Positions 9,098 through 18,619 are shown, numbered from the stretch's first letter. The stretch is DNA of 64,000 bases from DAHUYF01 sp035553515 (GCA_035553515.1 DATNDG010000006.1:42999-106998), one strand, 5' to 3'. Translations and numbers: made by a program. Notes: generated by a model not told the origin, from the letters alone.

Positions 9098-9403
9098 TCA
9101 GCGTGGCGTCGCGTCGCCGCTTTCGACCATGACCGTCTCCACCTCCCCAGCGCCGTTGCGGCGAAAGGCGGCGGCGGCGTCATACTCGGGCGAGCGAAAA
9201 CAGGCGACGCCCTGCTCCAACGTGGGAAACTCGATCACCACGAAGCGGTGGAACTTGTGCGGCCCCTCCATGATCTCGTAGCTGCCGCCACGCGCCAGCA
9301 CCTTGCCGCCATATTTGGCGATGATGGTAGGCACGAGATCGGTATACTTCTTGTATTCGACCGGATCGATGATCCGGGACCGGGCTACCCAATAAGCCGG
9401 CAT
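9098..9403 (-). CDS. DUF1330 domain-containing protein
   Basis: A 101-aa protein matching the DUF1330 pattern: an MPAYWVARSRIIDPVEYKKY N-terminus, the GGKVLARGG centre and the FRSPEYDAAAAFR helix. These are small dimeric alpha/beta-barrel (ferredoxin-like) proteins with no firmly established reaction. It is divergent from the VOC gene at 9461 with only 57 bases between the starts, so the two probably share a promoter region. No signal peptide or membrane segment. Confidence 0.88.
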   Translation of the reverse strand: MPAYWVARSRIIDPVEYKKYTDLVPTIIAKYGGKVLARGGSYEIMEGPHKFHRFVVIEFPTLEQGVACFRSPEYDAAAAFRRNGAGEVETVMVESGDATPR

Positions 9404-9460
9404 GTCCTTCTCCCGTCGGCTGAAAGGGCGCTATTAGACCGCGACATCGGAGGCTTTGCC

Positions 9461-9916
9461 ATGCCGCTTTCGCATCTCGAGCACTTTCTCGTGCAGTCGG
9501 CCGATCTCGAGGCGACCAAGGATTGGTATGTCCGCGTGCTCGGCCTGCGCGAGGGGCCGCATCCTGATTTCGGCCTGCCGGTCTATTGGCTCTATATCGG
9601 CGAGCGCGACGTGCTGCACCTCACCCAGGGCGGGTCCGGCGTCTCCGAGAACCGCAGGCGCTATCTCGGCCAGGAATCCGAAGCGACACAGGGCTCCGGC
9701 GTCGTCGACCACGTTGCCTTTCGCGCCAGCGGCCTTGATGAGATGATTGCGCATCTGCGGCACCTCGGCATTGCCTTCAAGGAGCGGCAGGTCGACAATC
9801 AGGGGCTCTACCAGCTCTTCTTGTTCGATCCCAATGGCGTCAAGATCGAGCTCAACTTCGCGGCGGCGGAAGCCAAGGGCCGGCGTGCCGAGGTGATGGC
9901 GTCGGATTTCCGCTAG
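9461..9916 (+). CDS. VOC family (glyoxalase/dioxygenase-type) protein
   Basis: A 151-aa single vicinal-oxygen-chelate module pair. The start ATG follows GGAGG (9449-9453). The N-terminus SHLEHFLVQSADLEATKDWY carries the first metal-ligand His (in HLEHF), VLHLTQ supplies another candidate His, GVVDHVAFRA the second-module His, and NGVKIELNF the terminal Glu. Such proteins act as glyoxalases, isomerases or extradiol dioxygenases; the substrate cannot be inferred. Divergently transcribed from the DUF1330 gene and convergent with the DUF1194 gene. Confidence 0.88.
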   Translation: MPLSHLEHFLVQSADLEATKDWYVRVLGLREGPHPDFGLPVYWLYIGERDVLHLTQGGSGVSENRRRYLGQESEATQGSGVVDHVAFRASGLDEMIAHLRHLGIAFKERQVDNQGLYQLFLFDPNGVKIELNFAAAEAKGRRAEVMASDFR

Positions 9917-9937
9917 ACCGAAGCGCGCGGCTGCCTG

Positions 9938-10681
9938 CTAGTCCTTCGCGCGGCCCGCTGCGCCGCGCGGCGGCCCTGCCTCGGCGATCTCGCTAACCAG
10001 CTTCTCGGTGATCGCATCGCCGAAGGATTTGAAATCCTGCACCACGAGCAGGAAGCCGCCGGGACCGCCGACCACGTTCTCCTGATAGTAGTTCGGCAGC
10101 CCGCCCGGCGGTTGGGTATGGGCGAAATAGCCGGGATTGGGATGCTCGTTGATGATGGCGAGCCCGTTGATGGTGATGCCGGCCGCCAGCGCATCGGCGT
10201 GCGCATCGGCAAGCGGACGGCCGGAATTATTGGTGCCGTCTCCGGAGACGTCGACGACGCGGCGCTCCGGCGTCGCGCCCAGCTTGGCGAAATAGGCGCG
10301 GCTGAAATCGAGCGCCGCGCTGATCGAGGTGCGGCCGACGAAGGAGCGCGGCGCCTTAAGCAGCGTCGCGGCGAAGCCGGCGGCCGTCTCGCCGTCGCGC
10401 ACCACCGTCCAGTCCGCCACCACCTGCTGCTCGTCCGGCCCCGACCATTCGATGAAGCAGATGGCGACTGCGCTATGCGGGCCGCCCGCAATCGCCCGCA
10501 GCACGCGAGGATTGGTGACGGCAGCGGCATAGCCCTGACGCTGCAGCTTGAATTCGTCGTCATCGACGCTGCGCGATACGTCGGCGGCAAAGACCAGCGC
10601 GACATCGACGGACTCCGCATGCGCTTGCCGCGGAAGCACCGCGAAAGCCGCAAAGAACACCGCCGCCAGGATCGAGCGCAT
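9938..10681 (-). CDS. DUF1194 domain-containing exported protein
   Basis: A 247-aa protein with a clear Sec signal peptide (MRSILAAVFFAAFAVLPRQAHA, cleavage after AHA). The mature part is a von Willebrand A-like DUF1194 domain: the MIDAS motif DVSRSVDDDEF lies just after the start of the mature chain and a conserved VVDVSGDGTNNSGRP loop follows. DUF1194 proteins are common in alphaproteobacteria and are presumed periplasmic; the partner is not known. It is divergent from hrpB with about 100 bases between the starts. Confidence 0.9.
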   Translation of the reverse strand: MRSILAAVFFAAFAVLPRQAHAESVDVALVFAADVSRSVDDDEFKLQRQGYAAAVTNPRVLRAIAGGPHSAVAICFIEWSGPDEQQVVADWTVVRDGETAAGFAATLLKAPRSFVGRTSISAALDFSRAYFAKLGATPERRVVDVSGDGTNNSGRPLADAHADALAAGITINGLAIINEHPNPGYFAHTQPPGGLPNYYQENVVGGPGGFLLVVQDFKSFGDAITEKLVSEIAEAGPPRGAAGRAKD

Positions 10682-10781
10682 CGGCGCCTCCCCGGGGTCT
10701 CACAGTTCCAGCATAAGCTCGCCTCCCCGCCGGGGGAAGCGCGGGGCTGCCGCGCCTTGGGCAATAGGCTATAGCAGGTGA

Positions 10782-13322
10782 ATGGCACTAACCGATCTCG
10801 CGATCTGGTCGACCACGCTGCCCGTGGCCGAGGCACTGCCCGAGGTCGAGGCGGCGCTCGCCCGCAGCGGCGCCGCGGTGCTCCAGGCGCCGCCCGGCGC
10901 GGGCAAGACGACACTGGTGCCGCTGGCGCTGCTCGATGCGGCGTGGCTTGGCGGCGGCCGCATCGTGATGCTGGAGCCGCGGCGGCTGGCTGCACGCGCG
11001 GCGGCTCGGCGGATGGCCGACATGCTCGGCGAGGCGGTCGGCCAAACCGTGGGCTATCGCACGCGCCTCGACACCCGCATCGGCCCCCGAACGCGGATCG
11101 AGGTGGTGACCGAAGGCATTTTGCTTCGGCTCATCCAGGACGACCCCGCGCTCGACGGCATCGGTCTTCTCGTCTTCGACGAGTTCCACGAGCGCAATCT
11201 CGATGGTGATCTCGGCCTTGCGCTGGCGCTGGAGACCCGCCGCCATCTGCGGCCCGAGCTGCGGCTCCTCGTGATGTCCGCGACGCTGGAGGTAGAGCGC
11301 GTGGCGCAGCTCATCGGCGACGCATCGGTGGTGAGCAGCGCCGGCAAGAGCTTTCCGGTGGCGCTGCGCTATCTCGAGCGTCCGGCGCCAGACCGGCTCG
11401 AGCGAGCAGTCGCCGCCGCCATCTGCCGCGCTCTCGCCGACAATGATGGGAGCCTGCTGGCCTTTCTGCCGGGTGGTGGCGAGATCCGCCGCGTCGCGCG
11501 TCTCGTCGAGGAGTTCGCGCAACCGCCCGAACTCATCGTGGCGCCGCTCTATGGCGATCTGTCGCAAGGCGCACAGGACGAGGCCATTCGTCCGGCGCCC
11601 GCCGGCGCGCGCAAGATCGTGCTGGCCACAGCGATCGCCGAGACCAGCCTCACCATCGAGGCCATCCGAATCGTCATCGACAGTGGCTTGATGAGGGTGC
11701 CGCGCTTCGATCCCGCGAGCGGCATGACGCGCCTCGATACGGTGCGCGTCTCGCAAGCCTCGGCCGAGCAGCGGCGCGGCCGCGCCGGACGGCTCGGACC
11801 CGGCATCTGCTACCGGCTTTGGCCCGAAGCGGAGCAGGCGCTGCTGCGGCCCTATACCGCGCCCGAGATCCTCGAGGCCGATCTGGCACCGCTCGCGCTC
11901 GAGCTTGCGCGCTGGGGCGCAGCCGATCCCCCCGCGCTTTCCTGGCTCGACGCGCCGCCGGCCGCAGGCTTCGCCCAGGCGCGCGCCCTCCTGGGGGAAC
12001 TCGGCGCGCTCGACGCTTCGGGCCGCATCACCGCCCATGGTACGGCAATGGCGCGGCTCGCGCTTCATCCGCGGCTCGCGCACATGGCGCTCTCCGCACG
12101 CGAGCGCGGCTGGGGCGTCATCGCCAGCGAAATCGCCGCCTTGCTCGCCGAGCGCGATATCCTGCGCGCGACGCCCGGCCATCGCGACGCCGACATGCGG
12201 CTGCGCATCGAATTGCTGCGCGAGCGCGGCGAAGCACGCCACCTTCCGCCGGGTCTGTCGCTCGAGCGAGGCGCGGCAGAGCGGGCGCGCCAGACGGCGA
12301 GGCTGCTGCAGCGCCAGCTTGACCTGCGTGGCGACGACGCCTCGCCGCCCGGCACCGCCGGGCGGGTCCTGGCGCAGGCCTATCCCGACCGCATCGCTCA
12401 GCGCCGATCCGGCGCGGTCGGGCAATTCCTGCTCTCCAACGGCCGCGGCGCCGAGCTGCCAACGACCGATCTGCTCGCCGCCGAGGAGTTCCTTGCCGCG
12501 GCCGAGCTCGACGGCGAGCGGCGCCTCTCCCGCGTCTTCCTTGCCGCGCCGCTCAGCCGCGCGGAGATCGAGGAGGATTTCGCCGCACAGATAGAGACGG
12601 TCGAGACCATCGCTTGGGACAGTCGCGCGCAGGCGGTCATGGCGCGACGTCAGGAGCGGCTCTTCGCCTTGGTGCTGAGGGATGAAGCGCTCGCGATCCC
12701 GCCGCCCGAGCGGGTTGCTGCCGCGCTTCTTCAGGGCATCCGCGAACTCGGCCTCACCGTGCTGCCGTGGAGCCCGGAGGCCGAGAAGCTGCGGGCGCGT
12801 GTGCAGTTCCTGCGGCGGCTCGAGAGCAAAACCGAGTGGCCCGATCTCGACGACGAGGCGCTGCTTGCCGGGCTTGAGGAATGGCTAGGACCCTATCTCG
12901 GCGGCATCACGCGCAGGACGCAGCTCGAGCGGCTCGACCTCAACGAGATTCTGCGCGCGCGGCTCAGCTTCGAGCAGCTTCGTGCGCTCGATAAGCTAGC
13001 GCCGACCCATGCGACGGTACCGAGCGGCTCGCGCCTGCCGATCGACTATGGCGGCGAGGCGCCGGTGCTCGCGGTACGCCTGCAAGAGATGTTCGGCGCC
13101 GCGGAGACGCCGAGGATTGCCGGCGGGCGCGTTCCCTTGCTGCTGCACCTGCTTTCACCGGCCGGACGTCCGCTGCAGGTGACGCGCGACCTGACCGGGT
13201 TCTGGCGCGGCAGCTATCCGGCGGTGCGCGGCGAGATGCGTGGCCGTTATCCGAAGCATCCCTGGCCCGAGGATCCGATCATCGCGCCGCCGACGGCGCG
13301 GGCGAAACGCAAGACACCGTAA
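10782..13322 (+). CDS. hrpB: ATP-dependent helicase HrpB
   Basis: An 846-aa DEAH/RHA-type helicase of typical HrpB length. Motif I is APPGAGKTTLVPL, motif II is DEFHER (the HrpB form of DEAH), motif III is MSATLE, and the C-terminal helicase domain has the QRRGRAGRLGPG motif VI. A distinct HrpB C-terminal domain ends the chain. It is presumed to remodel RNA; in E. coli hrpB is dispensable. No partner gene adjoins it: DUF1194 is divergent and the phosphodiesterase gene is convergent with a 16-base gap. Confidence 0.95.
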   Translation: MALTDLAIWSTTLPVAEALPEVEAALARSGAAVLQAPPGAGKTTLVPLALLDAAWLGGGRIVMLEPRRLAARAAARRMADMLGEAVGQTVGYRTRLDTRIGPRTRIEVVTEGILLRLIQDDPALDGIGLLVFDEFHERNLDGDLGLALALETRRHLRPELRLLVMSATLEVERVAQLIGDASVVSSAGKSFPVALRYLERPAPDRLERAVAAAICRALADNDGSLLAFLPGGGEIRRVARLVEEFAQPPELIVAPLYGDLSQGAQDEAIRPAPAGARKIVLATAIAETSLTIEAIRIVIDSGLMRVPRFDPASGMTRLDTVRVSQASAEQRRGRAGRLGPGICYRLWPEAEQALLRPYTAPEILEADLAPLALELARWGAADPPALSWLDAPPAAGFAQARALLGELGALDASGRITAHGTAMARLALHPRLAHMALSARERGWGVIASEIAALLAERDILRATPGHRDADMRLRIELLRERGEARHLPPGLSLERGAAERARQTARLLQRQLDLRGDDASPPGTAGRVLAQAYPDRIAQRRSGAVGQFLLSNGRGAELPTTDLLAAEEFLAAAELDGERRLSRVFLAAPLSRAEIEEDFAAQIETVETIAWDSRAQAVMARRQERLFALVLRDEALAIPPPERVAAALLQGIRELGLTVLPWSPEAEKLRARVQFLRRLESKTEWPDLDDEALLAGLEEWLGPYLGGITRRTQLERLDLNEILRARLSFEQLRALDKLAPTHATVPSGSRLPIDYGGEAPVLAVRLQEMFGAAETPRIAGGRVPLLLHLLSPAGRPLQVTRDLTGFWRGSYPAVRGEMRGRYPKHPWPEDPIIAPPTARAKRKTP

Positions 13323-13338
13323 GACCGGACGCCCGCGC

Positions 13339-14157
13339 CTACTCGTCGATCTGCGCGCCATCTTCATAGAAGGGATAAGGCCCGGCATAGCGGCCGATCA
13401 CCGCGGTGTGGCTGACGAAGCCGCCCTCCTTCCAGAGATGCAGCTGATAGCCCGGCGGCTCCAGGATGAAGACCGGAGGGCCGTTGGGGCTCAGATCGAG
13501 CGCCACCTGATGCGCGGTGCTGGGTGCCGTGCTGGCGATGGCGCGGCGGCCGATCGGCGCCTGGATCGAGCGGTGCAGATGCCCGCACAGGACACGCTCG
13601 ACCTGCGGATGGCGCGCGAGGATCTGGGCGAAGCGCTCGGCGCCGTCCAATCCGACCCGATCCATATGAGCGATCCCGGTGGCGAAAGGCGGGTGGTGCA
13701 TGATGATAAGCGTCGGCCGATCGGGCGCCTGCGCCAGCGAACGGTCGAGCCAGTCGAGCCGCTCCTCGCAGAGCCGGCCGCCGGGCTCGCCCGGAATCAC
13801 CGTGTCGAGGCCGATCAGGCGCACCGGATAGTCCTCGACGGCGTATTGGAGAAAGCCCGTCTCGGGCAGATACCCCTCGGGGCGAAAAGCCTGCCGCATC
13901 GCCTCGCGCTCGTCGTGATTGCCGGGAATGAGGTAGATCGGCTTGCCGAGCGGCGCGAGCAGCTCGCGCAGCAGCGCGTATTCCTCGGGCCGGCCGAAAT
14001 CGGTGAGATCGCCGGTGCCGACGACGATGTCCGGGGCAGGATCGAGAGCGGCCACCGCCTCGACCGCGCTGCGCAGGCAGGAAGCGGTATCGATGACGCG
14101 GTACGCGATCTTGCCGCGAGCCTTGATGTGGAAGTCGGTGATCTGCGCAATAAGCAT
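13339..14157 (-). CDS. GpdQ/CpdA-like metallophosphodiesterase
   Basis: A 272-aa calcineurin-like phosphoesterase. Metal ligands are visible as D8 and H10 (ITDFH), the GD of VVGTGDLTDFGRPEEY, GNHDER, MHHPPF and CGHLHRS. Order, spacing and the IYLIPGNHD and MHHPP blocks resemble GpdQ-type glycerophosphodiesterases more than the cAMP phosphodiesterase CpdA, so glycerophosphodiesters are a reasonable guess. The start ATG (MLIAQITDFH) is chosen by domain fit; a 15-codon extension to 14202 lacks support. Note that a second and third phosphoesterase of different subfamilies lie at 22492 and 27688. Confidence 0.88.
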   Translation of the reverse strand: MLIAQITDFHIKARGKIAYRVIDTASCLRSAVEAVAALDPAPDIVVGTGDLTDFGRPEEYALLRELLAPLGKPIYLIPGNHDEREAMRQAFRPEGYLPETGFLQYAVEDYPVRLIGLDTVIPGEPGGRLCEERLDWLDRSLAQAPDRPTLIIMHHPPFATGIAHMDRVGLDGAERFAQILARHPQVERVLCGHLHRSIQAPIGRRAIASTAPSTAHQVALDLSPNGPPVFILEPPGYQLHLWKEGGFVSHTAVIGRYAGPYPFYEDGAQIDE

Positions 14158-14351
14158 CGGAGCCTCACAGGGCCAGGAGCGCGTCGGGGCAGGCCGGGTC
14201 AACTTGCTGGCGCAATGATATTTCAGGGGCGGCGCCTAAGCTAGCTGCGGCCGCGGAGGGTATGGCATTCGCCGGGGCTTGGGCCTATGGTTCGCCCCCT
14301 TCGGTCCCGGGGAGGGCCCGGCTTGCGCGGGTCGCGACGGAAGAACGAGTA

Positions 14352-16262
14352 ATGGTGCATACCACCGCGAACGGCACACCCTCAGCCACGGAGAAGGCGC
14401 GCCAGAGTCTGGTTATCGGCGCGCTCGGAGTGGTCTACGGCGACATCGGTACGTCGCCGCTCTACACGGTGAAGCAGTGCTTCGAGGACGTGCACCACGT
14501 CACTCCGACGGCGGTGTTGGGCGTCCTGTCGCTGATCGCCTGGGCACTCTTCATCGTCGTCACGCTGAAATACGTCATCGTCATCATGCGCGCCGACAAC
14601 CGCGGGGAGGGCGGCATCCTCGCACTCACCGCTTTGGCGCTGCGCGCCACCGGCCGCGGCTCCACGGCCTATGGCTGGATCCTCGCGGCGGGGCTGGTCG
14701 GCGCGGCGCTCTTCTATGGGGACGGCGTCATCACCCCGGCGATCTCCGTGCTCTCCGCCGTGGAAGGCCTCAAGGTCGCCACGCCGCTTTTCGAGCCCTA
14801 CATCCTCCCCATCACCATCGTGCTGCTGGGCGGGCTCTTTATGCTGCAGCGCGGCGGCACCGCCCAGATCGGCGGCTTCTTCGGGCCAGTCATGGTGCTT
14901 TGGTTCGTCGTCATTGCCCTGCTCGGCGCCCTCGAGATCGCCCATAACCCGCGCATCCTCTTTGCGCTCAACCCGGTCTACGGGCTCAGCTTCTTCGTCG
15001 CCGACCCGCCCCGCGGCTTCGTTCTGCTGGGAGCGGTCGTGCTGGCGGTCACCGGCGCCGAGGCGCTCTATGCCGATATGGGCCATTTCGGCGCGCAGCC
15101 GATCCGCCGCGCCTGGCTTTACTTCGTCTTCCCGGCGCTGTTGCTCAATTATTTCGGCCAAGGAGCGCTGCTCATCAGCGCGCACGATCCGCAGGCGATC
15201 CAGCGCGTGCTGGAAAATCCGTTCTATCGCCTGGCGCCGGGCTGGTCGCTCTATCCCCTCGTCATCCTCGCCTCGGCGGCAACCATCATCGCCTCTCAGG
15301 CGGTCATCTCCGGCGCCTTCTCGATGACCCGTCAGGCGGTGCAGCTCGGCTACCTGCCGCGCCTCGAGGTGCGCCACACTTCCGAGCAGGAGATCGGCCA
15401 GATCTACGTCCCGCGCGTCAACCTCCTGCTGCTGATCGCGATCATCGGGCTGGTGCTGGGCTTCCGCTCGTCCGACAATCTCGGCGCCGCCTATGGCATC
15501 GCCGTCACGGGCACGATGAGCATCACCACCGTGCTTGCTCTCGTTTACATGTACGGCGTGCGCCAGTGGAATCCGGCGCTCGCCGCCTTGCTCTTCGGCT
15601 TCTTCCTCACCGTCGACCTCGCCTTCTTCGGCGCCAATCTGCTGAAGGTCGAGGAAGGCGGCTGGTTCCCGCTGGTCGTCGCAGCCCTCGTCTATACGAT
15701 GATGACCACATGGCGTTCCGGGCGGCGCGTGCTGCAGCGGGAGCGCGAACGGGACGCGCTGCCGCTCGAGACCTTCATCAGCACGCTGCGTCCCGGCCGG
15801 CCGCCGCGCGTTCCCGGCACCGCGGTGTTCATGACCGGCAACATCAGCGTAGTGCCGAACGCTCTGCTCCACAATCTCAAGCACAACAAGGTGCTGCACG
15901 AGCGGGTCGTGCTGATGACGGTGCAGACCGAAGACATTCCCCATGTCGCCGACGAGCAGCGCCTCGAAATCCGCCATCTCGAGCAGAACATGCACACTAT
16001 AACGCTGCACTATGGCTTCATGGATCAGCCCAACATCCCGCGTGCGCTGGCCCAATGCCGGGTCATGCAGTTTCACTTCAACCTGCTCGAGACTTCGTTT
16101 TTCGTCGGCCGCGAGAAGCTTGTCGCCGGCAAGCGCGCCCGCCTCTGGGTCTGGCGCAAGCGCCTGTTCATCATGCTCTCCAACACCATGCTGGATGCGA
16201 CCGAATTCTTTCGCATCCCGACCAATCGCGTCATCGAGCTCGGCGGCCAGATAGAGATCTGA
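14352..16262 (+). CDS. kup: Kup family potassium uptake protein
   Basis: A 636-aa KUP/HAK potassium symporter with about 12 hydrophobic helices and a C-terminal cytosolic domain. The N-terminal GVVYGDIGTSPLYT motif and the ALYADMGHFG signature are diagnostic. The start at 14352 has a GGAAG Shine-Dalgarno at good spacing; an alternative ATG at 14262 is also preceded by a GAGG and would add 30 residues of non-conserved sequence. It imports K+ with H+ at low affinity. It is monocistronic, with a 194-base divergent region shared with the phosphodiesterase gene. Confidence 0.95.
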   Translation: MVHTTANGTPSATEKARQSLVIGALGVVYGDIGTSPLYTVKQCFEDVHHVTPTAVLGVLSLIAWALFIVVTLKYVIVIMRADNRGEGGILALTALALRATGRGSTAYGWILAAGLVGAALFYGDGVITPAISVLSAVEGLKVATPLFEPYILPITIVLLGGLFMLQRGGTAQIGGFFGPVMVLWFVVIALLGALEIAHNPRILFALNPVYGLSFFVADPPRGFVLLGAVVLAVTGAEALYADMGHFGAQPIRRAWLYFVFPALLLNYFGQGALLISAHDPQAIQRVLENPFYRLAPGWSLYPLVILASAATIIASQAVISGAFSMTRQAVQLGYLPRLEVRHTSEQEIGQIYVPRVNLLLLIAIIGLVLGFRSSDNLGAAYGIAVTGTMSITTVLALVYMYGVRQWNPALAALLFGFFLTVDLAFFGANLLKVEEGGWFPLVVAALVYTMMTTWRSGRRVLQRERERDALPLETFISTLRPGRPPRVPGTAVFMTGNISVVPNALLHNLKHNKVLHERVVLMTVQTEDIPHVADEQRLEIRHLEQNMHTITLHYGFMDQPNIPRALAQCRVMQFHFNLLETSFFVGREKLVAGKRARLWVWRKRLFIMLSNTMLDATEFFRIPTNRVIELGGQIEI

Positions 16263-16401
16263 GCGCCGCCTTCGCATCCCGCGGTTGTGTCAATTCTTCG
16301 TGCCGCGAGTGTGGCCGAACTTTGTCTCTGCCCATCCGTTCTTCCTTTAGCGCCGGCGCCTTCGCGACGCCGGGAGTCGCACGGTCAATGAGGAATGAGC
16401 T

Positions 16402-16815
16402 ATGCCCTTCGACGGTACCGGCTACGAAGGCCGCATCGAGGCCCTCGACAAGATGGACAAGGTCATCGATCTGCTGGCCCGCGAGGATCGCTGGTGCAAA
16501 CAACAGCTGCGGTCCTATGACGGCCGGCGCTGCATCCTCGGCGCCATGATGGCAGCGGATGCGACGATTGCTCTGAAAGAGCCGATCCTGCTGGCAATCA
16601 AGCAGGTTACCGGGCGCGATTACCTGCGGATCGAGATGTTCAACGACCATCCGCTGACCACCCATGGCCTGGTGTTGCGGGTGCTCAACCAGGCCCGCGA
16701 GAACATCGTCCTGGGGGTCGTGGAGCGGACACCGGTCCCGGCATCGGCAAGCGCCGGCACGTGGTTTGCCGGGTCGCTGAAGCCGCTCGCGCGGCTGCGC
16801 CAGCTTTTCGGCTAG
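16402..16815 (+). CDS. DUF6197-like hypothetical protein
   Basis: 137 aa, no signal peptide or membrane segment. The pattern W-C ... DGRRCILGAMMAA ... IEMFND-x-PLTTHGLVLRVLNQA resembles DUF6197 proteins, which share a WCxG...C..GAL block and a C-terminal WND...V..LL..A block. Function unknown. A GAGG Shine-Dalgarno precedes the ATG. It follows kup by 139 bases but is more likely transcribed from its own promoter. GC-rich hairpins follow the stop at 16835 and 16895. Confidence 0.7.
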   Translation: MPFDGTGYEGRIEALDKMDKVIDLLAREDRWCKQQLRSYDGRRCILGAMMAADATIALKEPILLAIKQVTGRDYLRIEMFNDHPLTTHGLVLRVLNQARENIVLGVVERTPVPASASAGTWFAGSLKPLARLRQLFG

Positions 16816-16834
16816 CCCGCCCGACCGCCGCAGT

Positions 16835-16853
16835 CCCCGCCGTGGCGGCGGGG
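16835..16853. terminator. GC-rich hairpin after the DUF6197-like gene
   Basis: Perfect 8-bp inverted repeat CCCCGCCG / CGGCGGGG with a 3-base loop, 20 bases past the stop codon at 16815. There is no T-run, so it is at best a Rho-assisted or partial terminator. Confidence 0.35.
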
Positions 16854-16894
16854 GCCGCGTCCGGCGGCCCGCCGGTTGGTGTGACGCGGTCGCC

Positions 16895-16910
16895 CGCCCG
16901 CTAGCGGGCG
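16895..16910. repeat. Perfect 16-bp palindrome
   Basis: CGCCCGCTAGCGGGCG is its own reverse complement. It lies in the 277-base gap between two convergent genes (DUF6197-like and DHA2 transporter). It may be a bidirectional terminator element, a protein-binding site or chance in GC-rich DNA. Confidence 0.3.
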
Positions 16911-16973
16911 TGGCGGCTCGCATTGCAGCCATGCGCGGCCTGCTCGGCCTTGGCGGCCGATGGGGCGGGCCTG

Positions 16974-17096
16974 ATGCGCGCCCTCCTCAGCGATTACCCA
17001 GCCGGGCTGATGTACCTCCTTGCCGCGCTGATCGCGCTTGCGCCCACCGCACTGCCGCGGACGGTTTTCGCCGAAGCGGTCGGCGAGCAGGCTTAG
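16974..17096 (+). CDS. Possible 40-aa membrane peptide
   Basis: A short frame, MRALLSDYPAGLMYLLAALI at the N-terminus then ALAPTALPRTVFAEAVGEQA, with one hydrophobic helix. It overlaps the stop codon of the convergent DHA2 transporter gene by four bases and has no clear Shine-Dalgarno. Hydrophobic order and a neat stop make it worth listing, but chance cannot be excluded. Confidence 0.2.
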   Translation: MRALLSDYPAGLMYLLAALIALAPTALPRTVFAEAVGEQA

Positions 17097-18619
17097 TGCT
17101 CGGCGCCGCCGTGAGCCGGTGTGGTGCGCAACGGCAGCTCCTTCAGGAAGGCGGAGATCACCACGCTCACCGCGGTCAGCACCGCGCTAATGGCAAAGAC
17201 CAGGTGAAACGCCGACACCAACGCGGGCATGAGCAGCGCATGCTGCGCCGGCGTCAGATGCGCCGCCGCATCAGGTCCGCTTTGCAGCACCTCGACGCCG
17301 AGCGCGCCGCCGGCAACCGCCAGGCCGCGGGCGAGCGCCGCCAGGAATACCGACCACAGGATGGCCGCGCCGAAAGAGCCGCCGAGCGAACGGAAAAAAG
17401 CGACAGTGGCGGTCGCAACGCCGATATCGCGCGGCTCCGTGGCATTCTGCACCGCCACCAGCATCACCGGCATGGATGAGCCGATGCCGGTGCCGAGCAA
17501 GCCCATATAGGCCATTGCGGTCGTCGGCGCGCTCGTTGCGTCCATCGTCGCCAGCAGCGCGAAAGCCAGGGTGCTGGCGGAGAGTCCGATCAGGGGATAG
17601 GCCTTGTAGCGGCCGGTGCGCCGCATGAGCTGGCCGGCGGTATAGGCGCCCACTACCGTCCCCGCCATCAGGGGGATCAGCAGCACGCCTGAATCGCCCG
17701 CACCGACGCCGGTGACCAGCTGCAGGAACACCGGCAGCAGGACGACGCCGCCGAACATGGCCATCGCGACGATGAAACTCGCGAGGTTGGCGGTGCGGAT
17801 CAGCCCGCTGGCGAAGAGGCGCGGCGGCAGCACCGGCTCTGGCGCACGCAGCTCCTGCAGAATCACCGCGGCGATGAGCAGCGGCGCGACCGCGATCATC
17901 GTCAACAGCGTGGGCGACGTCCAGGCGTAGCTGATGCCGCCCCAAGTAAAGATCAGCAGCAGGTCGGTCACCGCGAGGGTGAGCAGCGCGGCGCCCAGAT
18001 AGTCGATCCGGCGGCGGGTGCGGGGTGTCACCAGTGCGGCGAGCGCCCGGCGGCAAAGGATGAACGCGGCAATGCCGACCGGCAGGTTGATCCAGAATAC
18101 CCAGCGCCAGCTCAGATAATCGACGAAAATGCCGCCCAGCACGGGCCCGCCGACGCTCGCGGTCGCCCAGACGCCGCTCAGATAGGCCTGATACCGGCCG
18201 CGCTCGCGCGGCGAGATGACATCGGCAATGATCGCCTGCGCCATGCTGATGAGGCCGCCGCCGCCCAACCCCTGAAGCGTGCGTGCGGCGATGAGTTCGG
18301 GCATGGTTTGCGCAAAACCGCAGAGCAGCGAAGCGGTGACGAAGATGAGAATTGCGATCTGCAGCATCGCCCGGCGCCCGAAGAGATCGCTGAGCTTGCC
18401 GTAGATCGGCGTCGATGCGGTCGAGGTCAGCAGATAGCCGGCGACGATCCAGGACAGGTGCTCGAACCCGCCAAGCTCGCCGGCGATCGCCGGCAGCGCA
18501 GTCGCGACGATGCTTTGGTCCAGCGCGGCGAGCGCCATACCAAGCAAGATCCCGCTCAGGATCGTAAGGATCTCGCGATGGCTGAAGGACCGGGCCTGGA
18601 CGGCGCCGGACTCGATCAT
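17093..18619 (-). CDS. DHA2 family MFS multidrug transporter (EmrB/QacA type)
   Basis: A 508-aa membrane protein with about 14 hydrophobic helices, the DHA2 layout. Motifs include LAALDQSIVATALPAIAGEL in helix 1, GKLSDLFGRRAM (motif A) after helix 2, and the SVGGPVLGGIFVDYLSWRW motif C region. It should export lipophilic compounds with protons. The ATG giving MIESGAVQ is favoured by a GGGAG upstream; 18 further codons are open. It is divergent from an ECF sigma gene with ~95-150 bases between them, so the sigma factor could control it. No MarR/TetR gene is adjacent. Confidence 0.9.
   Translation of the reverse strand: MIESGAVQARSFSHREILTILSGILLGMALAALDQSIVATALPAIAGELGGFEHLSWIVAGYLLTSTASTPIYGKLSDLFGRRAMLQIAILIFVTASLLCGFAQTMPELIAARTLQGLGGGGLISMAQAIIADVISPRERGRYQAYLSGVWATASVGGPVLGGIFVDYLSWRWVFWINLPVGIAAFILCRRALAALVTPRTRRRIDYLGAALLTLAVTDLLLIFTWGGISYAWTSPTLLTMIAVAPLLIAAVILQELRAPEPVLPPRLFASGLIRTANLASFIVAMAMFGGVVLLPVFLQLVTGVGAGDSGVLLIPLMAGTVVGAYTAGQLMRRTGRYKAYPLIGLSASTLAFALLATMDATSAPTTAMAYMGLLGTGIGSSMPVMLVAVQNATEPRDIGVATATVAFFRSLGGSFGAAILWSVFLAALARGLAVAGGALGVEVLQSGPDAAAHLTPAQHALLMPALVSAFHLVFAISAVLTAVSVVISAFLKELPLRTTPAHGGAEH

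Noticed and set aside
10788..12425. 545-aa open frame antisense to hrpB
   Set aside because: HrpB motifs are unmistakable on the plus strand; the antisense product has no family features.
14382..16277. 631-aa open frame antisense to kup
   Set aside because: Extremely His/Asp/Glu-rich composition that mirrors hydrophobic Kup codons; a standard artefact opposite membrane proteins.
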